45,174 nucleotides of DNA from Burkholderiales bacterium. Its GTDB lineage: Bacteria > Pseudomonadota > Gammaproteobacteria > Burkholderiales > Burkholderiaceae_C. Of this stretch, positions 10,070 to 19,492 are shown one piece after another. The stretch lies in the NCBI GenBank assembly GCA_030602985.1, contig JAUVYR010000007.1, positions 1-45,174 on the forward strand, in the 5' to 3' direction. The position numbers and the translations under genes were made by a program. Each line of letters starts with the position of its first letter. Position 1 is the first letter of the stretch. The notes below the pieces were generated by a model that was given only the letters and a program-made list of their open reading frames with translations, did no database searches and had not been told where the DNA came from.

Positions 10070-10899
10070 GCATGACCCGACCGCGCGCCGCCAACCCTCC
10101 CTACCGGCTTCCGCCGCCCTTGTTCCACGCCCGTTGCAAGGCTTGCTGGTTCACCGTGGGCGTGATCGCGCTGGTGGTGGCGAGCTTCTGGTCGCTCGAT
10201 CTGCAGTGGGCGGCGTTTTTCTCAGCCGACGCCATGCGCAGCATGGGCCGGTTTGTGGGTGAATTCTTCCCGCCCGATCTGTCAGCGCCCTTTGTGCAGA
10301 AGGTCGCCATCGGGGTCTGGGAGACTTTTGCCATGTCCTTGCTGGGGACGCTGCTGGCCGCTATCGCCGGCCTGGCGCTGGCCTTGCCTGGCAGTCGACT
10401 GCACGCGGGCGATACCGCCTGGGCGCGTGGCCTCACCCGCTGGGTGCTGAATGTCTTGCGTTCGATTCCCGAGCTGGTCTGGGCGGCGCTGCTGCTTATT
10501 TCGGCGGGCTTGGGCCCGTTTGCCGGCACTCTGGCCCTGGCCTTGCACACCACAGGCGTGCTTGGGCGCCTGTTTGCCGAAGCCATCGAGAACGCGCCAC
10601 CCGGCCCGGGTGAGGCCCTGGGGGCGCAAGGGATCAGCAATGGCCGTGTTTTCCTTTACGTTACCTTGCCTCAGATCCTGCCCCAGTTGCTGAGCTACAC
10701 CCTGTACCGCTGGGAAAACAACATTCGCGCCGCCGCTATCCTGGGGGTCGTGGGGGCTGGCGGTCTGGGCCAGTTGCTGTCCTTCCACATGGGTTTGTTC
10801 CAGATTGACAAAACCGCCACGGTGCTGGCCGTCATGCTGTTGATGGTGGCTGCCGTGGATGCCATGAGCCATGGAGCGCGGCACTGGCTCACCCGCTAA
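10066..10899 (+). CDS. ABC transporter permease, PhnE-like (second)
   Basis: Parallel architecture to the first permease (SIPELVWAALLLISAGLGPFAGTLALALHTTGVLGRLFAEAIENAPPGPGEALGAQG); GTGA overlap with the upstream stop. Confidence 0.9.
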   Translation: MSMTRPRAANPPYRLPPPLFHARCKACWFTVGVIALVVASFWSLDLQWAAFFSADAMRSMGRFVGEFFPPDLSAPFVQKVAIGVWETFAMSLLGTLLAAIAGLALALPGSRLHAGDTAWARGLTRWVLNVLRSIPELVWAALLLISAGLGPFAGTLALALHTTGVLGRLFAEAIENAPPGPGEALGAQGISNGRVFLYVTLPQILPQLLSYTLYRWENNIRAAAILGVVGAGGLGQLLSFHMGLFQIDKTATVLAVMLLMVAAVDAMSHGARHWLTR

Positions 10900-10914
10900 C
10901 AGCCCTGCGTGTAG

Positions 10915-12423
10915 TCAGCGCTGGTTGGCTTTTTCCTGTGCCGAGCGATCCATGGCGGCGCCCACCCCTTTCAGAAAATAGGCCATTGCCTCGGAGCCAC
11001 CGACAGCCTGCAGGCACTCGGCGGCTTGCCAGGCGTCACGCGCCTGGCCGATCCGGGTCTGCCACGACTGGGCCGCGCTCATCCACTGATTCACCCGGCG
11101 CTGCTTGCGTGCGGGGAGGGCGCTGGCCAGTGCTTCGGAGCCGTAGCGCAGTCGCTTGGCCAGAAGCCGGGCTTTGTGCAGGCTGGCGACGTCTATCCAG
11201 GTGTCATGCGCTGGGTGCAGCAAGGCGCGCATCTGTCGATGCCAACGCGCCAGTCGTTCCAGCGCTTCCCTTTTTGTAAGGTCCAAGGGCTTGTCGTTCA
11301 TTTGCCAGAGAGTACGGGCCCAGCGCAGCAGAGCCAGACCGACCTCCGGGTCTGCCAGGCAGTCACGCAAGTGGGCGCGATGTTGTTCGCGAGCGTCTTT
11401 GAGGATTTCCACACTGTCCAGCCAGACGGTGCCTTCGCCAGGCCATGACGGTGCCCACAAGGGAAGGGTTTCGGTGCAGGCCACGTCCAGGTTACGTTGA
11501 TGGCCCAAGGCCTGCAGCAACGGTTTCATCGGAGTGACGTCGGGTGCTTCGTCCAGCCAGGGCCGCAGCAGTTTGTGCATGCTTCGCCACCGCCGCCAGC
11601 CCACCCGCGCCTGGTGCACGAGTTCCGGTGCGTCACTGTACATCAGGCTGTCCAGATTCCGGCTGAACTGGTCCAGCATCTCTTCCATCGCGCGGACAGC
11701 CAGCGAGGCGATCGGTTCGTTCGTGCCGGCTTGCAAATGGCGGGCTTTGGCCGGCTCCAGCAAGCGATCGGCCCACAAGGCCTGTCCCCGTTCGGCCTTG
11801 CTGCGGTTACTGGGCAACACCGGCACCCGCTTGGCCAGTTCTTCAGCCAGTTCAAAGAGAGTGTCAGCGGACCCCGATTTGGATTCCAGTTCCAGCTCCA
11901 CAAATGGGGCGGTCCGCCCCCGTGCCAGCACCTCACCGGCATCCAGGGCGACTTCGATGTGGGTGCCGTCCTTGCGCCTGACTTGCCAGGTGGTGCGCAG
12001 GCAGCGCGTTTCAAAGAGGGGTTGTAACTGGCTGAACCAGGCGTCATTGGGGTCCAGGGCGTCCCAGGCGGTCCCTCTGAGTGCTTCCCGATCAAGCCGG
12101 GCCTGGATGACCGGGGCTTCCCATTCCCCACGCTGGCTCAGCCCGCCCTGGCTTTGACCAGCGGTTTTGAAGGTCTGGATCCAGGTGGGTGGTTGAGTCG
12201 CGCGGATCGGCTCGGGGTGTGGTCGGATATGACGCAGGCGTAGCGCACAGCGGTGCTGCTGTAGCTGGCCATCAGGCGTGTCGAAATAACGGTTCTCCAG
12301 CCAGTGCTGGCTCATGGCGCGTCGAGCCAGGCTGGGGCTGCGGCGCAATTGCTTGAGGGCGTCCTCGCCCGATAAGCGAAGGATGACCAGCTTGAGTTCG
12401 ATTTCCTGAGGCTGCATAGGCAT
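10915..12423 (-). CDS. CYTH and CHAD domain-containing protein (putative inorganic triphosphatase)
   Basis: N-terminal EIELKL (ExExK CYTH motif), WLENRYFDTPDGQLQQHRCALRLR; C-terminal His/Arg-rich CHAD helices (VHQARVGWRRWRSMHKLLRPW, KARLLAKRLRYGSEAL). Confidence 0.9.
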   Translation of the reverse strand: MPMQPQEIELKLVILRLSGEDALKQLRRSPSLARRAMSQHWLENRYFDTPDGQLQQHRCALRLRHIRPHPEPIRATQPPTWIQTFKTAGQSQGGLSQRGEWEAPVIQARLDREALRGTAWDALDPNDAWFSQLQPLFETRCLRTTWQVRRKDGTHIEVALDAGEVLARGRTAPFVELELESKSGSADTLFELAEELAKRVPVLPSNRSKAERGQALWADRLLEPAKARHLQAGTNEPIASLAVRAMEEMLDQFSRNLDSLMYSDAPELVHQARVGWRRWRSMHKLLRPWLDEAPDVTPMKPLLQALGHQRNLDVACTETLPLWAPSWPGEGTVWLDSVEILKDAREQHRAHLRDCLADPEVGLALLRWARTLWQMNDKPLDLTKREALERLARWHRQMRALLHPAHDTWIDVASLHKARLLAKRLRYGSEALASALPARKQRRVNQWMSAAQSWQTRIGQARDAWQAAECLQAVGGSEAMAYFLKGVGAAMDRSAQEKANQR

Positions 12424-12472
12424 ATTCCGTTTTTACCCGGTTTGCTGCTTTCTCGCTACCGTGTTTTCATGA

Positions 12473-13429
<957 letters not shown>

Positions 13430-13437
13430 CCCGCTTC

Positions 13438-14016
13438 ATGAGCACACCGCGCCTTCCACCCGGCGAACGGCGCCTGCAGATTCTGCAGGCCCTGGCACAG
13501 ATGCTGGAGCAGCCGGGGGGTGAGCGGGTCACGACGGCGGCACTCGCGGCGCGTCTGCAAGTCAGTGAAGCGGCGCTCTACCGTCACTTTGCCAGCAAGG
13601 CCCAGATGTTCGACGGTCTGCTGGGTTTCATCGAACAGAGCCTCCTGGGCCTGGTGCAGCAAATCAGCGACCGTGAGCCCGATCCACGCCAACAAGTGGC
13701 CATGGTGGTGACGCTGGTGTTGCAATTTGCTGAAAAGAATCCCGGCATGGCGCGTGTCATGGCGGGCGACGCCCTGGTGCTGGAACACGAACGCCTGCGT
13801 GCGCGCATGGACCTGCTGTTCGACAAGATCGAATCCGCCATCAAGCAACGCTTGCGAGAGGCCGAGCAGCCAGAGCCAGAGGCGATGGCCAGCCTGTTGT
13901 CTGGTTTCCTGATGGGACGCATCCAGCGTTATGCCCGCAGCGGGTTCATACGCTTGCCGACCGAGCAATTGCAGGCGGTTTTGCAACACGCTTTGTCGAA
14001 TCAGGGTAAACCCTAG
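13438..14016 (+). CDS. slmA: TetR-type nucleoid occlusion factor SlmA
   Basis: PPGERRLQILQALAQMLEQPGGERVTTAALAARLQVSEAALYRHFASKAQMFDGLLGFIE; SlmA-type HTH; adjacent to argB. Confidence 0.85.
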   Translation: MSTPRLPPGERRLQILQALAQMLEQPGGERVTTAALAARLQVSEAALYRHFASKAQMFDGLLGFIEQSLLGLVQQISDREPDPRQQVAMVVTLVLQFAEKNPGMARVMAGDALVLEHERLRARMDLLFDKIESAIKQRLREAEQPEPEAMASLLSGFLMGRIQRYARSGFIRLPTEQLQAVLQHALSNQGKP

Positions 14017-14068
14017 TCATTGGCTGGGTTTCCTGGGTTGACGAATCTGGATTCAACCCTAAAATAGC

Positions 14069-14076
14069 ACGATCGT
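14069..14076. promoter_or_regulatory. Putative TetR-regulator operator core (ACGATCGT in a larger imperfect dyad)
   Basis: AAAATAGCACGATCGTTCGTTTTATTT immediately upstream of the TetR gene; typical length and position for autoregulation. Confidence 0.5.
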
Positions 14077-14092
14077 TCGTTTTATTTAAGCC

Positions 14093-14734
14093 ATGGTCGT
14101 CGCCACCAAATCCCGTTCACCCAAAGTCACCGCCATGACGCGTGGGGCCCACAAAGGTCAGCAGACCAAAGCGGCTATTGTGGATGCGGCTTTGGCTCTG
14201 GCCTCGCAGGTCGGTCTGGAAGGCTTGAGCATCGGTGCGATTGCTGAAGTCATGCAGATGAGCAAGTCGGGTGTGTTTGCCCATTTTGGCTCGCGCGAGG
14301 AACTGCAGATTTCCGTGGTCCGTGAATACCATGAGCGCTTTGAGCAGGAAGTGTTCTATCCTGCCTTGAAGGCTCCTCGCGGCTTGCCACGTTTGCGCAT
14401 GCTGTTTGACAACTGGATGCGCCAGACCTCCGCTGAAATCGACTCCGGATGCATTTACATCAGCGGCGCCGTCGAATTTGACGACCGCCCTGGCCCGGTC
14501 CGCGATGCGCTCGTCGAAACCGTCAACACCTGGCAGTCGGCCATCTACCGCGCCGTTGAACTGTCTGTCCGCGAAGGTCACCTCAAACCTGAGGCCGATG
14601 CGAGGCAGATCGCCTTCGAAATCCACGGCCTGATTCTGGCCCTGCACTACGAAGCCCGTTTTTTGCGCAATCCCAACGGATTGCAACGCGCCCGTCAAGG
14701 TTTTGACAACATCTTGTCGCGCAACTGTCCTTAA
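14093..14734 (+). CDS. TetR/AcrR family transcriptional regulator (probable beta-oxidation operon regulator)
   Basis: TetR HTH (AIVDAALALASQVGLEGLSIGAIAEVMQMSKSGVFAHFGSREELQ) immediately upstream of the fad-type operon. Confidence 0.92.
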   Translation: MVVATKSRSPKVTAMTRGAHKGQQTKAAIVDAALALASQVGLEGLSIGAIAEVMQMSKSGVFAHFGSREELQISVVREYHERFEQEVFYPALKAPRGLPRLRMLFDNWMRQTSAEIDSGCIYISGAVEFDDRPGPVRDALVETVNTWQSAIYRAVELSVREGHLKPEADARQIAFEIHGLILALHYEARFLRNPNGLQRARQGFDNILSRNCP

Positions 14735-14775
14735 CTGTCCTTTTTCACCCGCAACCGTCCTTCAAGGAGACCACC

Positions 14776-16572
14776 ATGCCCAGTTACACCCCCCCCCTGC
14801 GAGACATGCAATTCGTCTTGCACGAGGTTTTTCAGGTGACGGAAGAACTCAAGGTCTGTCCGCCCCACGCCGATGTGGACGCCGACACCATCAATGCGGT
14901 GCTGGAAGAGGGCGGCAAATTTGCGGCTGAAGTGGCGTTTCCCATCAACATCAGCGGCGATCAGGAAGGCTGCACGCTGGACAAGACCACCCACGAAGTG
15001 AAGGCGCCCAAGGGTTTCAAAGAAGCCTACAAGCAGTACGTCGAAGGCGGCTGGCCGGCACTCAGCTGCGATCCGGCATTTGGCGGTCAAGGTTTGCCCT
15101 TTGTGGTGAATCAGGCGTTCTATGAAATGCTCAACAGCGCCAATCAGGCCTGGACCATGTACCCCGGCTTGAGCCACGGCGCCTACGAGTGTCTGCACGC
15201 CCATGGTTCCGATGAGCAGAAAGCGACTTACCTGCCCAAGCTCACCAGCGGTGAATGGACAGGCACCATGTGCCTGACTGAACCCCACTGCGGGACCGAC
15301 CTGGGCCTGCTGCGCACCAAGGCCGAACCTCAGCCTGATGGCACCTACAAGATCACCGGCCAGAAGATCTTCATCAGCGCCGGCGAGCATGACCTGGCTG
15401 AGAACATCATTCACCTGGTGCTCGCTCGCCTGCCCGACGCACCCCAGGGCAGCAAAGGCATCAGCCTGTTCCTGGTGCCCAAGTACCACGTGAAGGCCGA
15501 CGGCTCGCTGGGCGAGCGCAATGGCATCTATTGCGGTGGTCTGGAGCACAAGATGGGCATCCATGGCAACGCCACCGCGCAGATGGTTCTGGATGAAGCG
15601 GTCGGCACCATGGTCGGTCAGCCCAACAAGGGCCTGCAAGCCATGTTCGTGATGATGAACGCCGCCCGCCTGGGTGTGGGCAACCAGTCGGTGGGCCTGA
15701 CCGAAGTCGCCTTTCAGAATGCGCTGGCCTACGCCAAGGACCGCATCCAGATGCGCAGCCTGAGCGGGACCAAAGCCAAGGACAAGCCAGCAGATCCGAT
15801 CATCGTGCATCCCGACGTGCGCAAGATGTTGCTCACCGCCAAGGCCTACGCTGAAGGCGGCCGTGCCTTGTTGACCTTCTGCGCCTTGCTGTTGGACAAG
15901 GAGCTGCACCACCCTGACGAAAAAGTCCGCAAGGACAGCGCCGAGCTGCTGGCTCTGCTGACCCCGATCGCCAAAGCCTTCCTGACCGACAACGGCTGGG
16001 AAGCCACCATGATGTGCCAGCAAGTTTTTGGTGGTCACGGCTACATCAAGGAGTGGGGCATGGAGCAGTACGTGCGCGATGCCCGTATCAACATGATTTA
16101 CGAAGGCACCAACACCGTCCAGTCGCTTGACCTGCTGGGCCGCAAGGTATTGGCCAATAACGGCGCCACCCTGAAGAAGTTTGCCAAACTGGTGGGCGCG
16201 CTGGTGGCTGAAGAAGGCGTCAACGAAAAGATGGCCGAGTTCATCAACCCGCTGGCCTACCTGGGTGAACAGATGACCAAGTTCACCACTGAAATCGGCT
16301 TCAAGGGCTTCCAGAACCCCGATGAGGTGGGCGCTGCCGCCGTGGACTACCTGCGCGTGGCGGGTCACCTCGTGTTCGGTTACTTCTTTGCCCGCATGGC
16401 CTCGGTGGCGCTCAAGCAGATCGCAGCCGGCAGCACCGACCCGTTCTACACCGCCAAACTCCAGACGGCGCGTTTCTACTTCGCCAAGCTGTTCCCAGAA
16501 ACCGCTTCTCTCATGCGCACTGCCCGTACTGGCAGCCAGGTCCTGATGGACACCGAAGCTGCTCTGGCCTGA
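14776..16572 (+). CDS. Acyl-CoA dehydrogenase (long, about 600 aa type)
   Basis: MCLTEPHCGTDLGLLRTKAEP, ITGQKIFISAGEHD, QVFGGHGYIKEWGMEQYVRDARINMIYEGTN. Confidence 0.96.
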   Translation: MPSYTPPLRDMQFVLHEVFQVTEELKVCPPHADVDADTINAVLEEGGKFAAEVAFPINISGDQEGCTLDKTTHEVKAPKGFKEAYKQYVEGGWPALSCDPAFGGQGLPFVVNQAFYEMLNSANQAWTMYPGLSHGAYECLHAHGSDEQKATYLPKLTSGEWTGTMCLTEPHCGTDLGLLRTKAEPQPDGTYKITGQKIFISAGEHDLAENIIHLVLARLPDAPQGSKGISLFLVPKYHVKADGSLGERNGIYCGGLEHKMGIHGNATAQMVLDEAVGTMVGQPNKGLQAMFVMMNAARLGVGNQSVGLTEVAFQNALAYAKDRIQMRSLSGTKAKDKPADPIIVHPDVRKMLLTAKAYAEGGRALLTFCALLLDKELHHPDEKVRKDSAELLALLTPIAKAFLTDNGWEATMMCQQVFGGHGYIKEWGMEQYVRDARINMIYEGTNTVQSLDLLGRKVLANNGATLKKFAKLVGALVAEEGVNEKMAEFINPLAYLGEQMTKFTTEIGFKGFQNPDEVGAAAVDYLRVAGHLVFGYFFARMASVALKQIAAGSTDPFYTAKLQTARFYFAKLFPETASLMRTARTGSQVLMDTEAALA

Positions 16573-16592
16573 ACAATCAATAGGAGACCACG

Positions 16593-17042
16593 ATGAACAC
16601 TGCACTTCCATTCAAGACAAGCCTGATGCTTGCCGCCGGTCTGCTGTCCATGGCCGCCTGGGCTGACATGACGCCCGTCGGTACCTGGCACAGCATCGAC
16701 GACAAAACCCAGCAACCCCGTTCGGCGATCGTGATCACTGAGGAGCAGGGGGTGCTGACCGGGCGCATCACCCAACTGCTGCGCGAAGGTGCTGACCAGA
16801 ATGCGCGTTGCACAGCCTGTACCGATGACCGGAAGGATCAACCCATGATCGGCCTGGAAATCATTCGCGGCGCCCGCCAGGCAGAAGGACGCGCGGTGTG
16901 GGAGGGCGGTCGGATTCTGGATCCGGAAAACGGCCGTTCTTACAGTCTGCGACTCACCCCGATTGACGGTGGTCAGCGCATGGAGGTGCGTGGCGCCATC
17001 GGCCCGATCGGCCGGACGCAAACCTGGGTGCGCGTGCAGTAA
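16593..17042 (+). CDS. DUF2147 domain-containing secreted protein
   Basis: Signal peptide (SLMLAAGLLSMAAWA), then TPVGTWHSIDDKTQQPRSAIVITEEQGVLTGRI...DDRKDQPMIGLEIIRG, as in DUF2147. Confidence 0.85.
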   Translation: MNTALPFKTSLMLAAGLLSMAAWADMTPVGTWHSIDDKTQQPRSAIVITEEQGVLTGRITQLLREGADQNARCTACTDDRKDQPMIGLEIIRGARQAEGRAVWEGGRILDPENGRSYSLRLTPIDGGQRMEVRGAIGPIGRTQTWVRVQ

Positions 17043-17075
17043 TTGCCCCGCCTCTCGACAAACCTAGGACACATC

Positions 17076-19478
17076 ATGAATCGTTTCACTGTGAAACAAG
17101 TCGCCGTGCTCGGTGCCGGCGTGATGGGGGCGCAGATTGCCGCGCACCTCGTCAACTGCCAGGTGCCCGTCATCCTGTTCGATCTGCCTGACACGAAATC
17201 GGCAGACAAGAACGGCATCGTCACCCGCGCGGTGGCCAACCTCAAGAAGCTCAAGCCCAGCCCGCTGGGCGTGGCTGCTGATGCCGACCTGATCCAGCCC
17301 GCCAACTACGAAGAGCACCTGGAGCTGCTGCGTGGTTGCGACCTGATCATCGAAGCCATTGCCGAGCGCATGGACTGGAAGCGCGACCTCTACGCGAAAA
17401 TCGCTCCGTTCGTGGCGGAGGGCGCGTTGCTGGCCTCCAACACCTCGGGCCTGTCCATCGGCGCGCTGTCCGAAGCCCTGCCCGAAGCCCTGCGTCCGCG
17501 CTTCTGCGGCATCCACTTCTTCAACCCCCCGCGCTATATGCCGCTGGTGGAACTGATCGCCACGCCGACTACTCAGCCACACGTGCTGGACCAGCTCGAA
17601 GCCTTCGTGACCACCGGTCTGTGCAAGAGCGTGGTGCGCGCCAAGGACACCCCCAACTTCGTGGCCAACCGCATCGGCATTGCCGGCATGTTGTCCACCA
17701 TGAAGGAAGCAGAACGCTTTGGCCTGACTTTCGATGTGGTCGATGACCTGACCGGCAAGCGCCTGGGGCGCGCCAGCAGCGGCACCTTCCGCACCGCCGA
17801 CGTGGTGGGCCTGGACACCATGGCCCACGTCATCAAGACGCTGCAGGACACCCTCAGCCCCGAGACCGATCCGTTCTACGGCAGTTTTGGTACGCCCGAG
17901 GTGCTCAAGACGCTGCTGGAAATGGGCAACCTGGGCCAGAAAACCAAGGCCGGTTTCTTCAAGAAGGTCGGGCGCGACATCATGCGCTTCGAGCTGGAGA
18001 GCAAGGACTACGTGCCCGCCGGCCAGAAGGCCGATGAGGTCTATGGTCGCATGCTCAAGAAGCCAGCCGTCGAGCGTCTGAAGCTGCTGCGCAACGCCGA
18101 AGGGCCGCAGGGGCAATTCCTGTGGGCCATTCTGCGTAACGGCTTCCACTACGCCGCCGTGCACCTGTCCACCATCGCTGACACCGCGCGAGATGTGGAC
18201 CAGGCCATGCGCTGGGGCTTTGGTATGCAGCAGGGCCCCTTCGAGCTGTGGCAGGAAGCTGGCTGGCTGGAAGTGGCCCAGATGATCCAGGAAGACATCG
18301 CCGCAGGCAAGACGCTGTGCGACGCGCCCCTGCCCGACTGGGTATTCAAGGGCCCGGTGGCCGATCGTGGTGGTGTGCACCAGCCGGAAGGATCGTGGAA
18401 CCCCACCAGCGGCCAGTTCCAGGCGAAGCGTGATCTGCCGGTGTATCAGCGCCAGCTGTTCCGCGAGCAATTGCTGGGCGAGAACGCGCCGGTGTTCGAG
18501 ACGGCTGGCAAGACGATCCATGAAGATGCCGACATCCGCCTGTGGACGCTCGATGACGAAGTGCTGATCGCCAGCATCAAGAGCAAGATGCACGCGATCG
18601 GGCCCGGCGTGACCGAGGGTCTAAGCCGCGCCGTGGATCTCGCCGAAGCCAGCTACCAGGGTCTGGTGGTGTGGTCGGGTGACGAGCCCTTCAGCGTGGG
18701 CGCAGACCTTCAGGCCGTGATGCCCGCCTTCATCGCGGCCGGTGTGTCAGCCATTGAAGACGTGGAAGCCGAGCTGCAACGGGTCATGCTCAAGCTGCGT
18801 TACGCCCAGGTGCCTACCGTGGCTGCGATCCGTGGCATGGCGCTCGGTGGTGGTTGTGAGCTGGCCGTGCATTGCGCCAAGCGCGTCGCTCACATGGAGA
18901 GCTACATCGGTCTGGTCGAGGTGGGTGTGGGCCTGGTGCCTGGCGCCGGTGGTCTCACTTACATCGCCCGCCGCGCCGCAGAAATCGCCAAAGCCTCCAC
19001 CGGCAACGACCTGCTGCCCTTCCTCACCGAAGGCTTCAAAGCCGCCGCCATGGCCACCGTCGGCACCAGTGCCATCGAGAGTCGCAAGATCGGTTACCTG
19101 CTGGACAGCGACATCATTGTTCCTCACAAGGACGAACTGCTCTATGTGGCGGTGGCTCAAGCCAAGGCGATGTTCAATACCGGATACCGCCCGCCGCTCA
19201 AGCGCCTGTTCGCCGTGGGCGGTCGCTCGGCCAAGGCCACCATTCTGGGTTCGCTGGTCAACATGCGCGACGGCGGCTACATCAGCCAGCACGATTTCCA
19301 CATCGCCAGCCTGATCGCCAACGTCCTGACCGGCGGTGACGTCGAGGCCGGTACGCTGGTGAGCGAGGAATACCTCATGAAGCTGGAACGTCAGGCGTTC
19401 TGCAGTCTGATCGTGAATCCCAAGACGCAAGCGCGCATCCTGGGCATGCTGTCCACCGGCAAACCCCTGCGTAACTGA
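17076..19478 (+). CDS. 3-hydroxyacyl-CoA dehydrogenase / enoyl-CoA hydratase bifunctional protein, FadN-like domain order
   Basis: N-terminal NAD-binding VAVLGAGVMGAQIAAHL, HFFNPPRYMPLVEL; C-terminal crotonase VAAIRGMALGGGCELAVHCAKRVAHMESYIGLVEVGVGLVPGAGG. ATG at 17076 preferred to the track start 17043. Confidence 0.95.
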   Translation: MNRFTVKQVAVLGAGVMGAQIAAHLVNCQVPVILFDLPDTKSADKNGIVTRAVANLKKLKPSPLGVAADADLIQPANYEEHLELLRGCDLIIEAIAERMDWKRDLYAKIAPFVAEGALLASNTSGLSIGALSEALPEALRPRFCGIHFFNPPRYMPLVELIATPTTQPHVLDQLEAFVTTGLCKSVVRAKDTPNFVANRIGIAGMLSTMKEAERFGLTFDVVDDLTGKRLGRASSGTFRTADVVGLDTMAHVIKTLQDTLSPETDPFYGSFGTPEVLKTLLEMGNLGQKTKAGFFKKVGRDIMRFELESKDYVPAGQKADEVYGRMLKKPAVERLKLLRNAEGPQGQFLWAILRNGFHYAAVHLSTIADTARDVDQAMRWGFGMQQGPFELWQEAGWLEVAQMIQEDIAAGKTLCDAPLPDWVFKGPVADRGGVHQPEGSWNPTSGQFQAKRDLPVYQRQLFREQLLGENAPVFETAGKTIHEDADIRLWTLDDEVLIASIKSKMHAIGPGVTEGLSRAVDLAEASYQGLVVWSGDEPFSVGADLQAVMPAFIAAGVSAIEDVEAELQRVMLKLRYAQVPTVAAIRGMALGGGCELAVHCAKRVAHMESYIGLVEVGVGLVPGAGGLTYIARRAAEIAKASTGNDLLPFLTEGFKAAAMATVGTSAIESRKIGYLLDSDIIVPHKDELLYVAVAQAKAMFNTGYRPPLKRLFAVGGRSAKATILGSLVNMRDGGYISQHDFHIASLIANVLTGGDVEAGTLVSEEYLMKLERQAFCSLIVNPKTQARILGMLSTGKPLRN

Positions 19479-19492
19479 AGCGGAGCACCGAC

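Noticed and set aside
7470-10899. Simple phosphonate transporter annotation (phnDCEE)
   Set aside because: No phosphonate catabolism genes nearby and a selenium operon across the promoter; kept as PhnDCE-like only.
14731-16611. 626-aa minus-strand ORF antisense to acyl-CoA dehydrogenase
   Set aside because: Lies fully over a strongly conserved gene; composition rich in H, G, V, Q typical of GC-rich shadow frames; no recognisable family.
17064-18593. 509-aa minus-strand ORF antisense to the HAD/ECH gene
   Set aside because: Shadow ORF of a confidently identified bifunctional enzyme; no domain recognised.
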